Positions 26,198-34,312 of a stretch of 64,000 nucleotides of DNA are shown here, piece after piece; positions within the stretch are counted from its first letter, which is position 1; each line of letters begins with the position of its first letter. The translations under genes and the position numbers were made by a program. This DNA comes from JBDHTS01 sp044221445. Lineage in GTDB: Bacteria > Pseudomonadota > Alphaproteobacteria > Micavibrionales > Micavibrionaceae. Location: assembly GCA_044221445.1 (NCBI GenBank), contig JBGAPF010000002.1, forward strand, positions 150,479-214,478. The letters run 5' to 3'. Under the pieces are notes generated by a model. It was not told the DNA's origin. It searched no databases and saw only the letters and a program-made list of their open reading frames with translations.

Positions 26198-27646
26198 CTA
26201 TTCGCCCTGTGACGCCGTATAGCCCGGCTTGCCGTCGAAATTATACAGGTGCTCGACCTTGATGAAATCGATCTTGGCTGTGCAGAAAGCGTTCAGCAGC
26301 GCGATCACCGACTGGTGCGAAACGCCACCTGCGCCACCCATGAAGCGCAGGCGCCAGTGATCGACGCAGAAAGTCTCGGGCTGCCCGTCGGGCCAGACTT
26401 TCGTCCCGCGGTTTGAAATTGAATCGAGCGCCAGCCCGCCTGCCGTCAGCGGCTTGGCGATAGCTGCCAGCTTGTTGGGATCGCCCACTTGAGAGTCGAT
26501 GAAAACGTCGACGCCAATCAGGTCTTTGGTCTGCGTGATACGGGGTTTCAGCGGCGGCATCTTCATCGCCCCCGATTTACCTGTCGTGTAGACGACAGGT
26601 TTCAGTTTCTCCGGCGCTTTGCCCAGCCGCGCAATCACCGCCTTGCCGAAGCCTTCTGTCCCGACCTTTTCTTTCGATTCGCCGGCGCGATAAATGTCGC
26701 CAGTATGGATTCCGTCCTCAAGAGTCTTCAGCCAGGCGTTATGCACGCGTTCCGCCACCTCGTTCTGGCCGATATGGGTCAGCATCATGATGGAGCCGAG
26801 CAGCAGGCCCGACGGGTTGGCAATGCCCTTACCCGCGATATCCGGCGCCGATCCGTGGATCGCTTCGAACATGCCGAAATCGGTGCCGACATTCGACGAT
26901 CCGCCCAGGCCGACGGATCCGGTCACTTCGGCGGCGATATCTGAAATAATGTCGCCATACAGGTTTTCGGTGACGATCACGTCGAACTGGTCGGGTTTCG
27001 CCGCAATCTTGGCGGAACCGATGTCGATGATCATGAAGCTTTTCTCGATATCGGGATAGTCCTCGCCGATCTCGTCGAAGACGCGGTGGAACAGGCCGTC
27101 CGCCATCTTCATAATATTGTCCTTGGCCATGCAGGTGACTTTTTTACGGCCGTTGCAGCGGGCGTATTCAAAGGCGTAGCGGATGATCCGCTCCGATCCC
27201 TGGCGGGTGATGATCTTGACCGCCTCGACCGCATCCTGCGTATGGCGGTATTCGATCCCGCCGTAAATGTCTTCTTCGTTTTCACGAACGATCACCATGT
27301 CCATGGTGGGGAAGTGCGTCTCTACATAAGGTGAATACGAGACACACGGACGTACGTTGGCGAACAGCCCAAGGGATTTCCGCACCGTGACGTTCAGGCT
27401 TTTAAAACCACCTCCCTGCGGGGTGGTGATCGGCGCTTTCAGGAAGACCTTGGTCCGGCGCAGGGAGTCCCAGGAACTGTTCTCGATCCCGGTCTTGCAT
27501 CCACGCTCATAGACCGCCTTGCCGATCTCGATCTCCTCGATATCGAGCGCCGCCCCCGCTTCATCAAGGATACGCAGGGTCTGATCCATGATTTCAGGAC
27601 CGATGCCGTCGCCCTTGGCGACCGTAATGGCGGTTTTATTGCTCAT
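26198..27646 (-). CDS. icd: Isocitrate dehydrogenase (NADP type, alphaproteobacterial/Thermus-like long form)
   Basis: 482 aa. Oxidises isocitrate to 2-oxoglutarate in the citric acid cycle. The beta-decarboxylating dehydrogenase core is clear: ITVAKGDGIGPEIM, NVTVRKSLGLFANVRPC, VIVRENEEDIYGGIEY, NLYGDIISDIAAEVTGSVGLGGSSNVG, FEAIHGSAPDIAGKGIANPSGLLLGSIMML. The extra C-terminal domain of about 140 residues is characteristic of the Rickettsia/Thermus-type enzyme, not the short E. coli form. The start follows CCGGAGATTTTCAT. The gene is divergent from a GNAT gene, and the shared gap holds an inverted repeat at 27682-27705. Confidence 0.95.
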   Translation of the reverse strand: MSNKTAITVAKGDGIGPEIMDQTLRILDEAGAALDIEEIEIGKAVYERGCKTGIENSSWDSLRRTKVFLKAPITTPQGGGFKSLNVTVRKSLGLFANVRPCVSYSPYVETHFPTMDMVIVRENEEDIYGGIEYRHTQDAVEAVKIITRQGSERIIRYAFEYARCNGRKKVTCMAKDNIMKMADGLFHRVFDEIGEDYPDIEKSFMIIDIGSAKIAAKPDQFDVIVTENLYGDIISDIAAEVTGSVGLGGSSNVGTDFGMFEAIHGSAPDIAGKGIANPSGLLLGSIMMLTHIGQNEVAERVHNAWLKTLEDGIHTGDIYRAGESKEKVGTEGFGKAVIARLGKAPEKLKPVVYTTGKSGAMKMPPLKPRITQTKDLIGVDVFIDSQVGDPNKLAAIAKPLTAGGLALDSISNRGTKVWPDGQPETFCVDHWRLRFMGGAGGVSHQSVIALLNAFCTAKIDFIKVEHLYNFDGKPGYTASQGE

Positions 27647-27681
27647 ATGAAAATCTCCGGAAAACGAAGGAAAAGCGACGT

Positions 27682-27705
27682 ATTGCAGCACAACAATACT
27701 GCAAT
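27682..27705. promoter_or_regulatory. Inverted repeat in the divergent icd/GNAT promoter region
   Basis: ATTGCAG (27682-27688) and CTGCAAT (27699-27705) form a perfect seven-base inverted repeat separated by ten bases, 36 bases upstream of the icd start. The spacing suits a dimeric repressor or activator covering about two helical turns. The regulator is unknown. Confidence 0.4.
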
Positions 27706-27777
27706 TTGATTGCCTAAAGGTTAATGCGACCGGCAATTATCCGTTGCAGTCATTTTCCATTTATGACAATATACGCA

Positions 27778-28227
27778 ATGTCTTACGAACTGATCCATAT
27801 TGAGAAAAAAGAAGACTGGGCGTCCTATCATGACATCCGGCGGGCAGTACTGTTCGAAGGCAGGCATAGTGACATTATATACGACGACAGCCATGAAGAT
27901 GAGTATCTTCCCGGTCACTATCCCCTTCTGCTGAAGTTCAACGGCAACGCTATCGGCACGACCCGCCTGGACGATTTTAGAGACGGCACAGGGGCCATAA
28001 GGCTGGTGGCGATTGTTGAATCTGAGCAGAACAAAGGGCATGGCCGTGTGCTAAGCAGGCTGGTCGACGACTTCGCCCGGTCCATTGGAATCCATACCCT
28101 GCTCGTCAACGCGGCGCCCGAAGCGCTTGGATATTACGAAAGCGTTGGCTGGTCCGCCCATGACTGGAATCCTGAGGAACTGACCGGCATCGCCAGCCAG
28201 TGCGTCCAGATGATCAGGCGGCTTTGA
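27778..28227 (+). CDS. GNAT-family N-acetyltransferase
   Basis: 149 aa from the ATG at 27778. The acetyl-CoA-binding segment is IRLVAIVESEQNKGHGRVLSRLVDDFARSIGIHTLLVNAA, with the Q/NxGxG/R-like loop QNKGHGR, followed by ALGYYESVGW, a GNAT hallmark. The substrate is unknown. In-frame ATGs at 27724 and 27763 are alternative starts; 27778 was chosen because the conserved fold begins shortly after it. No clear ribosome binding site. Confidence 0.85.
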   Translation: MSYELIHIEKKEDWASYHDIRRAVLFEGRHSDIIYDDSHEDEYLPGHYPLLLKFNGNAIGTTRLDDFRDGTGAIRLVAIVESEQNKGHGRVLSRLVDDFARSIGIHTLLVNAAPEALGYYESVGWSAHDWNPEELTGIASQCVQMIRRL

Positions 28228-28294
28228 TCCTTCATTTGATTGACAACCGTGCCGGATGATCCATTATTGTTCGCTGTTCGACAAAGGCGCCTTC

Positions 28295-29638
28295 ATGCTG
28301 GCTTTCCTGTTTCTTCTTCTCATGACTCTGCCTGTGACAGCCTTTGCCGCTGGAACGGCTGAAATCCATGACCTGACTGCTTTTCCGTGGGCATGGCTGT
28401 GTGTCGGCATTTTTATCCTCTCTTATTTGCCTGTGCTGTTTGAGGAAAAAACGCATCTCCGTAAATCAAAACCCGTTATGCTGGGCGCGGGCCTGATCTG
28501 GACAGTTATTGCGCTGATGGCGCCTGGATCGGGTGTCGAAAGCGCCTCCGTTCATGACGCCGCCCTGCACGGCCTCGGCGAGTATGCCAGCCTGCTGCTG
28601 TTCCTGCTGGCCGCGATGACCTATATCAACGCGCTGGAGGAACGCAATGTCTTCGCCGTGATCCGCGTCCGGCTGATCCGCGCGGGCCTGAATATGCGAC
28701 AGATGTTCTGGACAACCGGCATTATCGCTTTTTTCATGTCCGGCATCGCCGACAACCTGACGACCTCCCTCGTGCTGGGTGCCGTGGTCGTCGCCGTCGG
28801 CGGCAGGGACGCAAAGTTCATTTCCGCCGGATGCGTCAACGTAGTCTGTGCCGCCAACTCCGGCGGGGCTTTTTCCCCGTTCGGAGACATTACGACCCTG
28901 ATGGCGTGGCAGGCGGGCAAGGCTGAATTTTTTGAATTCTTCGCGTTGTTCGTCCCCTCCGTCATTTCTTTCCTGATCCCCGCCATTGTGATGAGCCTGT
29001 TCATCGGCAGGGACCGCCCCGATCCTGCCGCGGAAATGGTAGTGCTGAAGACCGGTGCCACGAAAATGATCGCCCTCGGCTTTCTGACCATTGCGCTGGC
29101 GGTGGGTTTTGAACAGATACTGCATCTTCCCGCCTTCATGGGTATGATGACGGGCCTGTCGCTGCTGATGATCTATTCCTGGCATATCCAGCAGACCCGC
29201 GACGACACGTTTGACATCTTCCATCGTATTTCTGCGGCAGAATGGGACACGCTATTGTTTTTCTTCGGCGTGATTTTCAGCGTCGGAGGCCTCGGCTTTC
29301 TGGGTTATCTCGACCTTCTGTCCTCGACGCTCTATGACGGCCTAGGCGCCGGAACGACGAACGTAGCGCTCGGCTTCATGTCGGCCATTATCGACAATAT
29401 ACCTGTCATGTTCGCGGTTCTCAGCATGGATCCCGACATGGACCATTTCCAATGGCTCCTGGTCACTTTTACGACCGGCGTCGGCGGGAGCCTTCTCTCG
29501 GTCGGGTCGGCGGCCGGCGTTGCCCTGATGGGCCTGGCGCGCGGCCACTACACCTTTTCCAGCCACTTGAAATGGACGCCCATTATCCTTCTGGGCTATG
29601 CGGGCGGCATCGCCGCCCACTATTTTATCAATAGCTGA
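28295..29638 (+). CDS. nhaD: NhaD-type Na+/H+ antiporter
   Basis: 447 aa integral membrane protein with about a dozen hydrophobic segments and an N-terminal signal-like segment (MLAFLFLLLMTLPVTAFA). NhaD landmarks are ALEERNVFAVIRVRLIRAGLNMRQMFWTTGIIAFFMSGIADNLTTSLVLG, NSGGAFSPFGDITTLMAWQAGK, and AIIDNIPVMFAVL with VGSAAGVALMG. The family exchanges Na+ or Li+ for H+ and supports salt and alkali tolerance. AAAGG lies at good distance from the ATG at 28295; the frame is open further upstream. Confidence 0.93.
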   Translation: MLAFLFLLLMTLPVTAFAAGTAEIHDLTAFPWAWLCVGIFILSYLPVLFEEKTHLRKSKPVMLGAGLIWTVIALMAPGSGVESASVHDAALHGLGEYASLLLFLLAAMTYINALEERNVFAVIRVRLIRAGLNMRQMFWTTGIIAFFMSGIADNLTTSLVLGAVVVAVGGRDAKFISAGCVNVVCAANSGGAFSPFGDITTLMAWQAGKAEFFEFFALFVPSVISFLIPAIVMSLFIGRDRPDPAAEMVVLKTGATKMIALGFLTIALAVGFEQILHLPAFMGMMTGLSLLMIYSWHIQQTRDDTFDIFHRISAAEWDTLLFFFGVIFSVGGLGFLGYLDLLSSTLYDGLGAGTTNVALGFMSAIIDNIPVMFAVLSMDPDMDHFQWLLVTFTTGVGGSLLSVGSAAGVALMGLARGHYTFSSHLKWTPIILLGYAGGIAAHYFINS

Positions 29639-29671
29639 AAAAATAGTCGGCACGGCCTATTTACTTGCCCG

Positions 29672-29708
29672 CCCGGACTCACACATCATAGGAATAATCC
29701 CGTCCGGG
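29672..29708. repeat. Inverted repeat after nhaD
   Basis: CCCGGAC (29672-29678) and GTCCGGG (29702-29708) form a perfect seven-base inverted repeat around a 23-base spacer, in the gap between nhaD and the EamA gene. No T-run follows, so it is not a standard terminator; it could be a transcript-end stem or an operator for the downstream gene. Confidence 0.35.
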
Positions 29709-29790
29709 AGAGGATAATTTCCCTGAAAAGAACTGTCCTTTGGAAAGCCCTTTTAAGGGCGTCGATTCATATACTGCATACAGGGATTTT

Positions 29791-30705
29791 ATGACCGAGC
29801 ATCATCATTACAACGCCTTCATCAAAACCATTTTCATCTCCCTGTCCGGCTGGATGCTGTATGTGTTTTCGGACACGATCACCAAATGGCTGACCGACAG
29901 CTATTCGGTCTCGGAAATCATGGTCGTCAGTTACACTGCGGGGCTGCTCCTGATCGTGCCGTATATCGGCCTCCGGTACGGCTGGAAAGCCTTTTTGCCT
30001 GAACGCACATGGAAACTGCACGTCATGCGGGGGATCAGCGGGGCGCTCGGCACGGTCGTCGGCGTTCATGCCCTGCACCTGATTCCGCTCACCGATTTTT
30101 ATGGCGTGGTTTTCCTTACGCCGCTGCTGCTCTGCCTGATGTCGCATTTCATCCTGAAGGAACGCATCGGCAAACACCGCATCACGGCCATCGTCGTCGG
30201 TTTTATGGGTGTCCTGGTGCTGGCCGGACCTCAGTTCAGCGCAGGCAGCGCGGGCTATCTGTTCGCTCTGTCGGCCGTGATCTTCGCCGCATCGAACGGC
30301 ATCCTCGTCCGCAAGATCGGGCGGGAAACAGTGCTCTTGCGCTTTGCTTTCTACGTTTTCGCCGCCAACGTCGTCATCAATCTTCCGATCCTGATGATGG
30401 AGGATTCCTTCGTCATGCCGCAGCCCGGTGACATAGCCCTGTTCCTTGCCATTCCTCCGATCGTCATGGGCGGCCTGATCGCCTATTCGGTCGCCTTTTC
30501 ACGGGTCAAGGAAACAGCCATGATCGCCCCTTTCCACTATTCCCAGATTATCTGGGGCGCGATTCTCGGTTATTTCCTGTTCCATGAGGTACCTACGGCC
30601 CGCACCGTCATTGGCGCTGCCATCATTATTGGCGCGGGGCTTTATATGATCTGGCGCGAATATGTCCTCCATAAGGCTTCGGTCATACGCAGCCTGCCGC
30701 GATAG
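29791..30705 (+). CDS. EamA/DMT-family transporter
   Basis: 304 aa with about ten membrane segments in two EamA halves (SLSGWMLYVFSDTITKWL...LKERIGKHRITAIVVGFMGVLVLAGP; then AVIFAASNGILVRKIG...AMIAPFHYSQIIWGAILGYFLFHEVPTARTVIGAAIIIGAGLYMIWRE). The repeated WG..L...F.E.P......GA.II..G pattern is the family signature. Drug/metabolite exporters of this group carry amino acids, nucleosides or other small solutes; the substrate is unknown. The start has AGGG upstream. Confidence 0.9.
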   Translation: MTEHHHYNAFIKTIFISLSGWMLYVFSDTITKWLTDSYSVSEIMVVSYTAGLLLIVPYIGLRYGWKAFLPERTWKLHVMRGISGALGTVVGVHALHLIPLTDFYGVVFLTPLLLCLMSHFILKERIGKHRITAIVVGFMGVLVLAGPQFSAGSAGYLFALSAVIFAASNGILVRKIGRETVLLRFAFYVFAANVVINLPILMMEDSFVMPQPGDIALFLAIPPIVMGGLIAYSVAFSRVKETAMIAPFHYSQIIWGAILGYFLFHEVPTARTVIGAAIIIGAGLYMIWREYVLHKASVIRSLPR

Positions 30706-30782
30706 CGTCAACCAAAACTTTTGACAAGCGGGCGGCAATGCCTGAAAGTTGAATCGTAAAACTTTCCAGAAGCCTCCCCGCC

Positions 30783-32840
30783 TTGTCTAAAAACATTCTC
30801 ATGGTTGCCTTTTTCTGCCTGGCCGTCTTAACGCTGGCCGGACGGGTTACCGCACGCGGCGCGGCCCCCTCCGCCACCGGCCCTCTCGGCTTAAACACGG
30901 TCCCCAGCGCACGGATGGATCCAGTTGGCACCATGAGGCTGCAGGCCTCGACCATTGGCCCTTATGCCCATGGATCCCTCGGGCTTCAGATTGCGAAACC
31001 GCTCTATATCTCCCTTCGGCAGACTGCCGATACAGGCGCCGCAAGCCGGTTTTATCCCGGTATCGATCTTAAAATCAGCTTGCTTGGCGAAACCGGGCGC
31101 ATGCCGGCCCTGGCGCTAGGGCTCCAGTCGGCCATCGGCCACAAGCGCATGGCGGGAGAATATCTGGCCGCCTCCAAACGTTTCGGCGATTTCGACCTGA
31201 CGGGCGGGATAGGCTGGGGCCGGATGAGCGGCGGCATCGATAACCCGCTGAAACATCTGCTCGGCCATTTCGGCAGGAAACGCGCGTCGGACGGCGAAGA
31301 CGGCAACGGGCCGGATGACTGGTTCACAGGCGAAACGGTCGGGCTGTTCGGAGGCGTCGCCTGGGATTCGCCGATTGACGGGCTGTCCCTTAAAGCCGAC
31401 TGGAACGCCGATTCCTGGCAGGCCGAAAAAGCGGCGCCGGATTTCAGGCCTTCCAAACCATGGTCGGTTGGGTTCAGTTACAGCCCGCGTGACTGGATGA
31501 CCTTTGGCGCGGCCCTGATCGGCGGCAATAAGGTCTATGGGTCCTTAAGTTTTCAGGCCCCCGTCGAACGCTGGCCAGGTCGCTCGCGCCATCGGGACGA
31601 TCCGCAACCATTTATGCCTGGCCAGAAGGAGTCTGCCAATACCACGGCGATTGGACGCATCGCCGCCGTACAGCCTCCAGGTCTTGATGGCGCTGTCGTG
31701 AAAAACGCCCACGTCGCCGCAACCCGCACATTTATCAACCCCGGAGACTCCCTGCCTTACAGGCTCGGGCGGTCGGCGCGCGCCATGGCCCCTTATAGTG
31801 GCCTGAAGGCGGAAGCTTTCGATATCCAGCCTGCCATCCTCGGCCTCGACGGCCCGCCCGTCCGGCTCGCGCGGCGCGACCTTGAACAGGCAATGGCCGA
31901 TGGCAGCGGCAGTCCTCAGGAAATATGGCGGCATGCCCGTTTCGGCCCCGATGACAGCCCCTCTTCGCCTGTCCCGATCGCGGCCCGGCCACGGTATTAC
32001 GGCCTGCTGCTCGATACCAAGGCCAGCCTGTCCGAAGACGATCAGGGTGTGCTCTACCGCACCGGCCTGGTGGTGGATACAAAACACATGCTGACCCGGC
32101 ATCTGCTGACCGGCGAGTCTGTCCGGATCAACCTGTCAGACAATTTAAGGCACCTGAACGATTTCCGCCTGCGTCCGCTGTTGCCCGTGCGCAGCGATGA
32201 GGATTATTTCGCAGCGCGCCGCCTTTCAGTCGACCGCAGTTATTTAAGCTGGATGCAAAGCATCAACCGCGACTGGCATTATGCCCTCACGGCTGGGTAT
32301 TTGGAGGAAATGTATGCGGGCTTTGGCGGCGAAATTCTTTACCGCCCGTTCGGGCGCACCTTCGCTTTTGGGGCGGAAGCATGGGAGGCCCTGAAGCGCG
32401 ATCCGTCCATACCTTTCAATCTGGGAGTGAACGGCGACCATCTTCTGACTGGCCACCTCAAGGCCTGGTATGAAATCCCTGGCACCGACCTGACGTTTCA
32501 GGCAAAAATCGGCCGCTATCTGGCCGAAGACATCGGCGGCACGCTCTCGCTCACCAATGATTTCAGAAACGGCGCATCGGTGGAGGCGTTCGTCACCGCA
32601 ACCAACAAACGGGATTACAACGTCTTCGGCGGCGAGACCCAGTTGTACAGCGGCCTGCGCCTGCGAGTACCGCTTGGCAACATTCCTCTTGTCCCCGGCG
32701 GTAGCGAAGCCCGCTTCACAGCCGCTCCCTTCGGTCGAGACAGCGGCCAGAGCCTGGACAATCCCCTGCCCCTCTACGACCTGACAAACCCTTTCTCCTA
32801 CCGCCAGATCGCCGGGCAGTGGAAGGACATCGTCGAATAA
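30783..32840 (+). CDS. YjbH-domain outer-membrane protein
   Basis: 685 aa with a signal peptide (MSKNILMVAFFCLAVLTLAGRVTA). The mature N-terminus GPLGLNTVPSARMDPVGTMRLQAST matches the start of YjbH/GfcD-type proteins, and the long beta-strand-rich body ending in a barrel-like C-terminal part (YTLTAGYLEEMYAGFGGEILYRPFGRTFAFG-like, YEIPGTDLTFQAKIGRYLAEDIGGTLSL) also fits. YjbH proteins belong to exopolysaccharide secretion loci. No other capsule genes lie beside it. The start is TTG at 30783 or ATG at 30801; neither has a good ribosome binding site. Confidence 0.7.
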   Translation: MSKNILMVAFFCLAVLTLAGRVTARGAAPSATGPLGLNTVPSARMDPVGTMRLQASTIGPYAHGSLGLQIAKPLYISLRQTADTGAASRFYPGIDLKISLLGETGRMPALALGLQSAIGHKRMAGEYLAASKRFGDFDLTGGIGWGRMSGGIDNPLKHLLGHFGRKRASDGEDGNGPDDWFTGETVGLFGGVAWDSPIDGLSLKADWNADSWQAEKAAPDFRPSKPWSVGFSYSPRDWMTFGAALIGGNKVYGSLSFQAPVERWPGRSRHRDDPQPFMPGQKESANTTAIGRIAAVQPPGLDGAVVKNAHVAATRTFINPGDSLPYRLGRSARAMAPYSGLKAEAFDIQPAILGLDGPPVRLARRDLEQAMADGSGSPQEIWRHARFGPDDSPSSPVPIAARPRYYGLLLDTKASLSEDDQGVLYRTGLVVDTKHMLTRHLLTGESVRINLSDNLRHLNDFRLRPLLPVRSDEDYFAARRLSVDRSYLSWMQSINRDWHYALTAGYLEEMYAGFGGEILYRPFGRTFAFGAEAWEALKRDPSIPFNLGVNGDHLLTGHLKAWYEIPGTDLTFQAKIGRYLAEDIGGTLSLTNDFRNGASVEAFVTATNKRDYNVFGGETQLYSGLRLRVPLGNIPLVPGGSEARFTAAPFGRDSGQSLDNPLPLYDLTNPFSYRQIAGQWKDIVE

Positions 32841-32853
32841 TCAGAGGGATCTT

Positions 32854-33591
32854 TTAAGGGCCTTGCATTCCGTCAAGGACGGGAACAGGCGCACGGGAAG
32901 AAAGTTTATAATGGTCATAAACCGCCTTGGCCGCTTCTTCGATCATTCCCGGATCGACAGACTTATCGTCACGGGCCGCACGAATAAGCGGACGCAGAAA
33001 TTCCGTTCCTGCGAACCCCAGCGGAAATTCCTCGATCCCGCACATCAGCGCCTCCATATCGCGGTCATCCATCAGGGCAATTGTGGAAGATGCTCCTGGC
33101 ACCATTGTTTCAAGCGCGGCTTTGGCATCGCCAGACTCCATATACACGGCGGCGCCGATGAGCAGTCCCGCGATCGCCCCGCCCCGCTTGCCCAGTTTAG
33201 TGGCTATTTCTTCTATGAATTTTTTTGTCTCTGAACCGCCTGCCCTGCCGAGGGCGTGCCCGATGTGGTTTAGCGAACCGTCTATTCCTTTAAAATTGCT
33301 TCGTTCCAGATTTGTCAGCACAACGGCGGGCGAAGGTTTCCCCTTTAAGACCTGCATGTAATCGTCATGGTTGCCGACAAAAAACGGGACCAGATTCCCG
33401 GTCGCGTCCTTGGCGAGAAGGGCGCGGTTACCGCCGCGGAGGTCAAGGCTGTATATTCCGTCCAGGCCTTCTTTTGTACGGATAAGAGCAGGATTGTTGA
33501 GAGCTTTATTGGCCCCGTCTTCGAACAGGCTCATGAGCTGCCTGTTCTTTCTAAGGCATTTTAAAAAATTCGCCGTGACGTCAATTTCCAT
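32854..33591 (-). CDS. RelE/ParE-like toxin domain fused to a glycine-rich hydrophobic region
   Basis: 245 aa. Residues 1-85 resemble the RelE/ParE superfamily: helices LRKNRQLMSLFEDGANKAL, then strands GLDGIYSLDLRGGNRALLAKD and LVPFFVGNHDDYMQVL, where the final strand-HDDY is typical. Residues 115-170 hold a charged helix and a hydrophobic glycine-rich stretch (KRGGAIAGLLIGAAVYM) that could enter a membrane. The remaining 75 residues are acidic and helical. Classical RelE toxins stop after the first domain, so the fusion is unusual. The gene starts four bases after the stop of the upstream partner (33596-34090). The toxin relation is by motif only. Confidence 0.5.
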   Translation of the reverse strand: MEIDVTANFLKCLRKNRQLMSLFEDGANKALNNPALIRTKEGLDGIYSLDLRGGNRALLAKDATGNLVPFFVGNHDDYMQVLKGKPSPAVVLTNLERSNFKGIDGSLNHIGHALGRAGGSETKKFIEEIATKLGKRGGAIAGLLIGAAVYMESGDAKAALETMVPGASSTIALMDDRDMEALMCGIEEFPLGFAGTEFLRPLIRAARDDKSVDPGMIEEAAKAVYDHYKLSSRAPVPVLDGMQGP

Positions 33592-33595
33592 GGCT

Positions 33596-34090
33596 TCAGT
33601 GCTCCAGCCTACGAAGTCCGGTCGTGTTGGAACGGGGCCCCGGATCGGAGTCGCGCCTTGCTTGTTCCGCAAGGTCGATGAGAGCCAGGCGCGCTGCAGG
33701 ATCTTTCAGGCGCGCTTCATCGGCTTCGGCCCAGCCCATTTCGGAAACCACATACAAGCCGAATATATGCGCGCGTTCCTGCGCCCTGGGGTGGGACGCG
33801 CGGAGATGTTCGATAATACTGTCGCGCAATGCTAAAAATTTAGGCGAAAGCCCGCCTTCGATGATGCCTACTTTTTCTGCGGCGATTTCGAAGGCCTGGC
33901 GGCATCTCGCGGAATAACTTGTATTCAGGGGAAAGTTAAGTTTAAGGGCATCCAGTTCAGGCTGCTCGGCGCCTTCTTCGATGACCGAACCCACATAATC
34001 CGCCACATGATCCTGCCGCCCTTCATCAAGAAAAGCGGCAAGACATGCCAGCTGACGCACATGATTTTCCGTGTATGCGAATGAACCCAT
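33596..34090 (-). CDS. Hypothetical protein, partner of the RelE-like gene
   Basis: 164 aa, mostly helical and rich in Glu, Ala and Arg; no domain recognised. It starts at ATG with TGAGGA upstream and ends four bases before the RelE-like gene, so the two form an operon. In toxin-antitoxin loci the antitoxin is often the first gene, which makes this a candidate antitoxin or cofactor, although it lacks a visible helix-turn-helix or ribbon-helix-helix. The promoter at 34106-34134 is strong and carries a direct repeat suitable for autoregulation. Confidence 0.6.
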   Translation of the reverse strand: MGSFAYTENHVRQLACLAAFLDEGRQDHVADYVGSVIEEGAEQPELDALKLNFPLNTSYSARCRQAFEIAAEKVGIIEGGLSPKFLALRDSIIEHLRASHPRAQERAHIFGLYVVSEMGWAEADEARLKDPAARLALIDLAEQARRDSDPGPRSNTTGLRRLEH

Positions 34091-34105
34091 AAAATCCTCA
34101 GGACT

Positions 34106-34134
34106 ATAATATGACTATGAAAGGAGGATGACAA
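34106..34134 (-). promoter_or_regulatory. Strong promoter of the two-gene toxin-like operon
   Basis: On the reverse strand TTGTCA and TATTAT are separated by exactly 17 bases. Transcription would start near 34099, only about nine bases before the ATG, so the leader is very short. The direct repeat GACTAT (34102-34107 and 34113-34118, forward strand), eleven bases apart, overlaps the -10 element and could bind a repressor. Confidence 0.55.
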
Positions 34135-34145
34135 CAAATTCAGGC

Positions 34146-34170
34146 AAAAAAAACCGCCCCGAAAGGCGGC
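34146..34170 (-). terminator. Rho-independent terminator downstream of the rluD gene
   Basis: On the reverse strand CCGCC and GGCGG pair around a six-base loop and are followed by eight T. It lies about 140 bases after the rluD stop and before the promoter of the toxin-like operon. The stretch between (34171-34312) holds no gene. Confidence 0.8.
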
Positions 34171-34312
34171 TGGAAAGTTTAAATCTGGAGAATATCATCA
34201 TCAAGTCAGGAGAACCGTAACTACAATAAAGAAGAACCCCCTTAGCCGCCCGCTGTTCAACTTATCTTTTACCAGTATTGCATAAAATTTTATTTAAATC
34301 CAAATAATTCCC

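Noticed and set aside
30719..30750. TTGACA upstream of the YjbH-like gene as a promoter
   Set aside because: No acceptable -10 element occurs at 16-18 bases.
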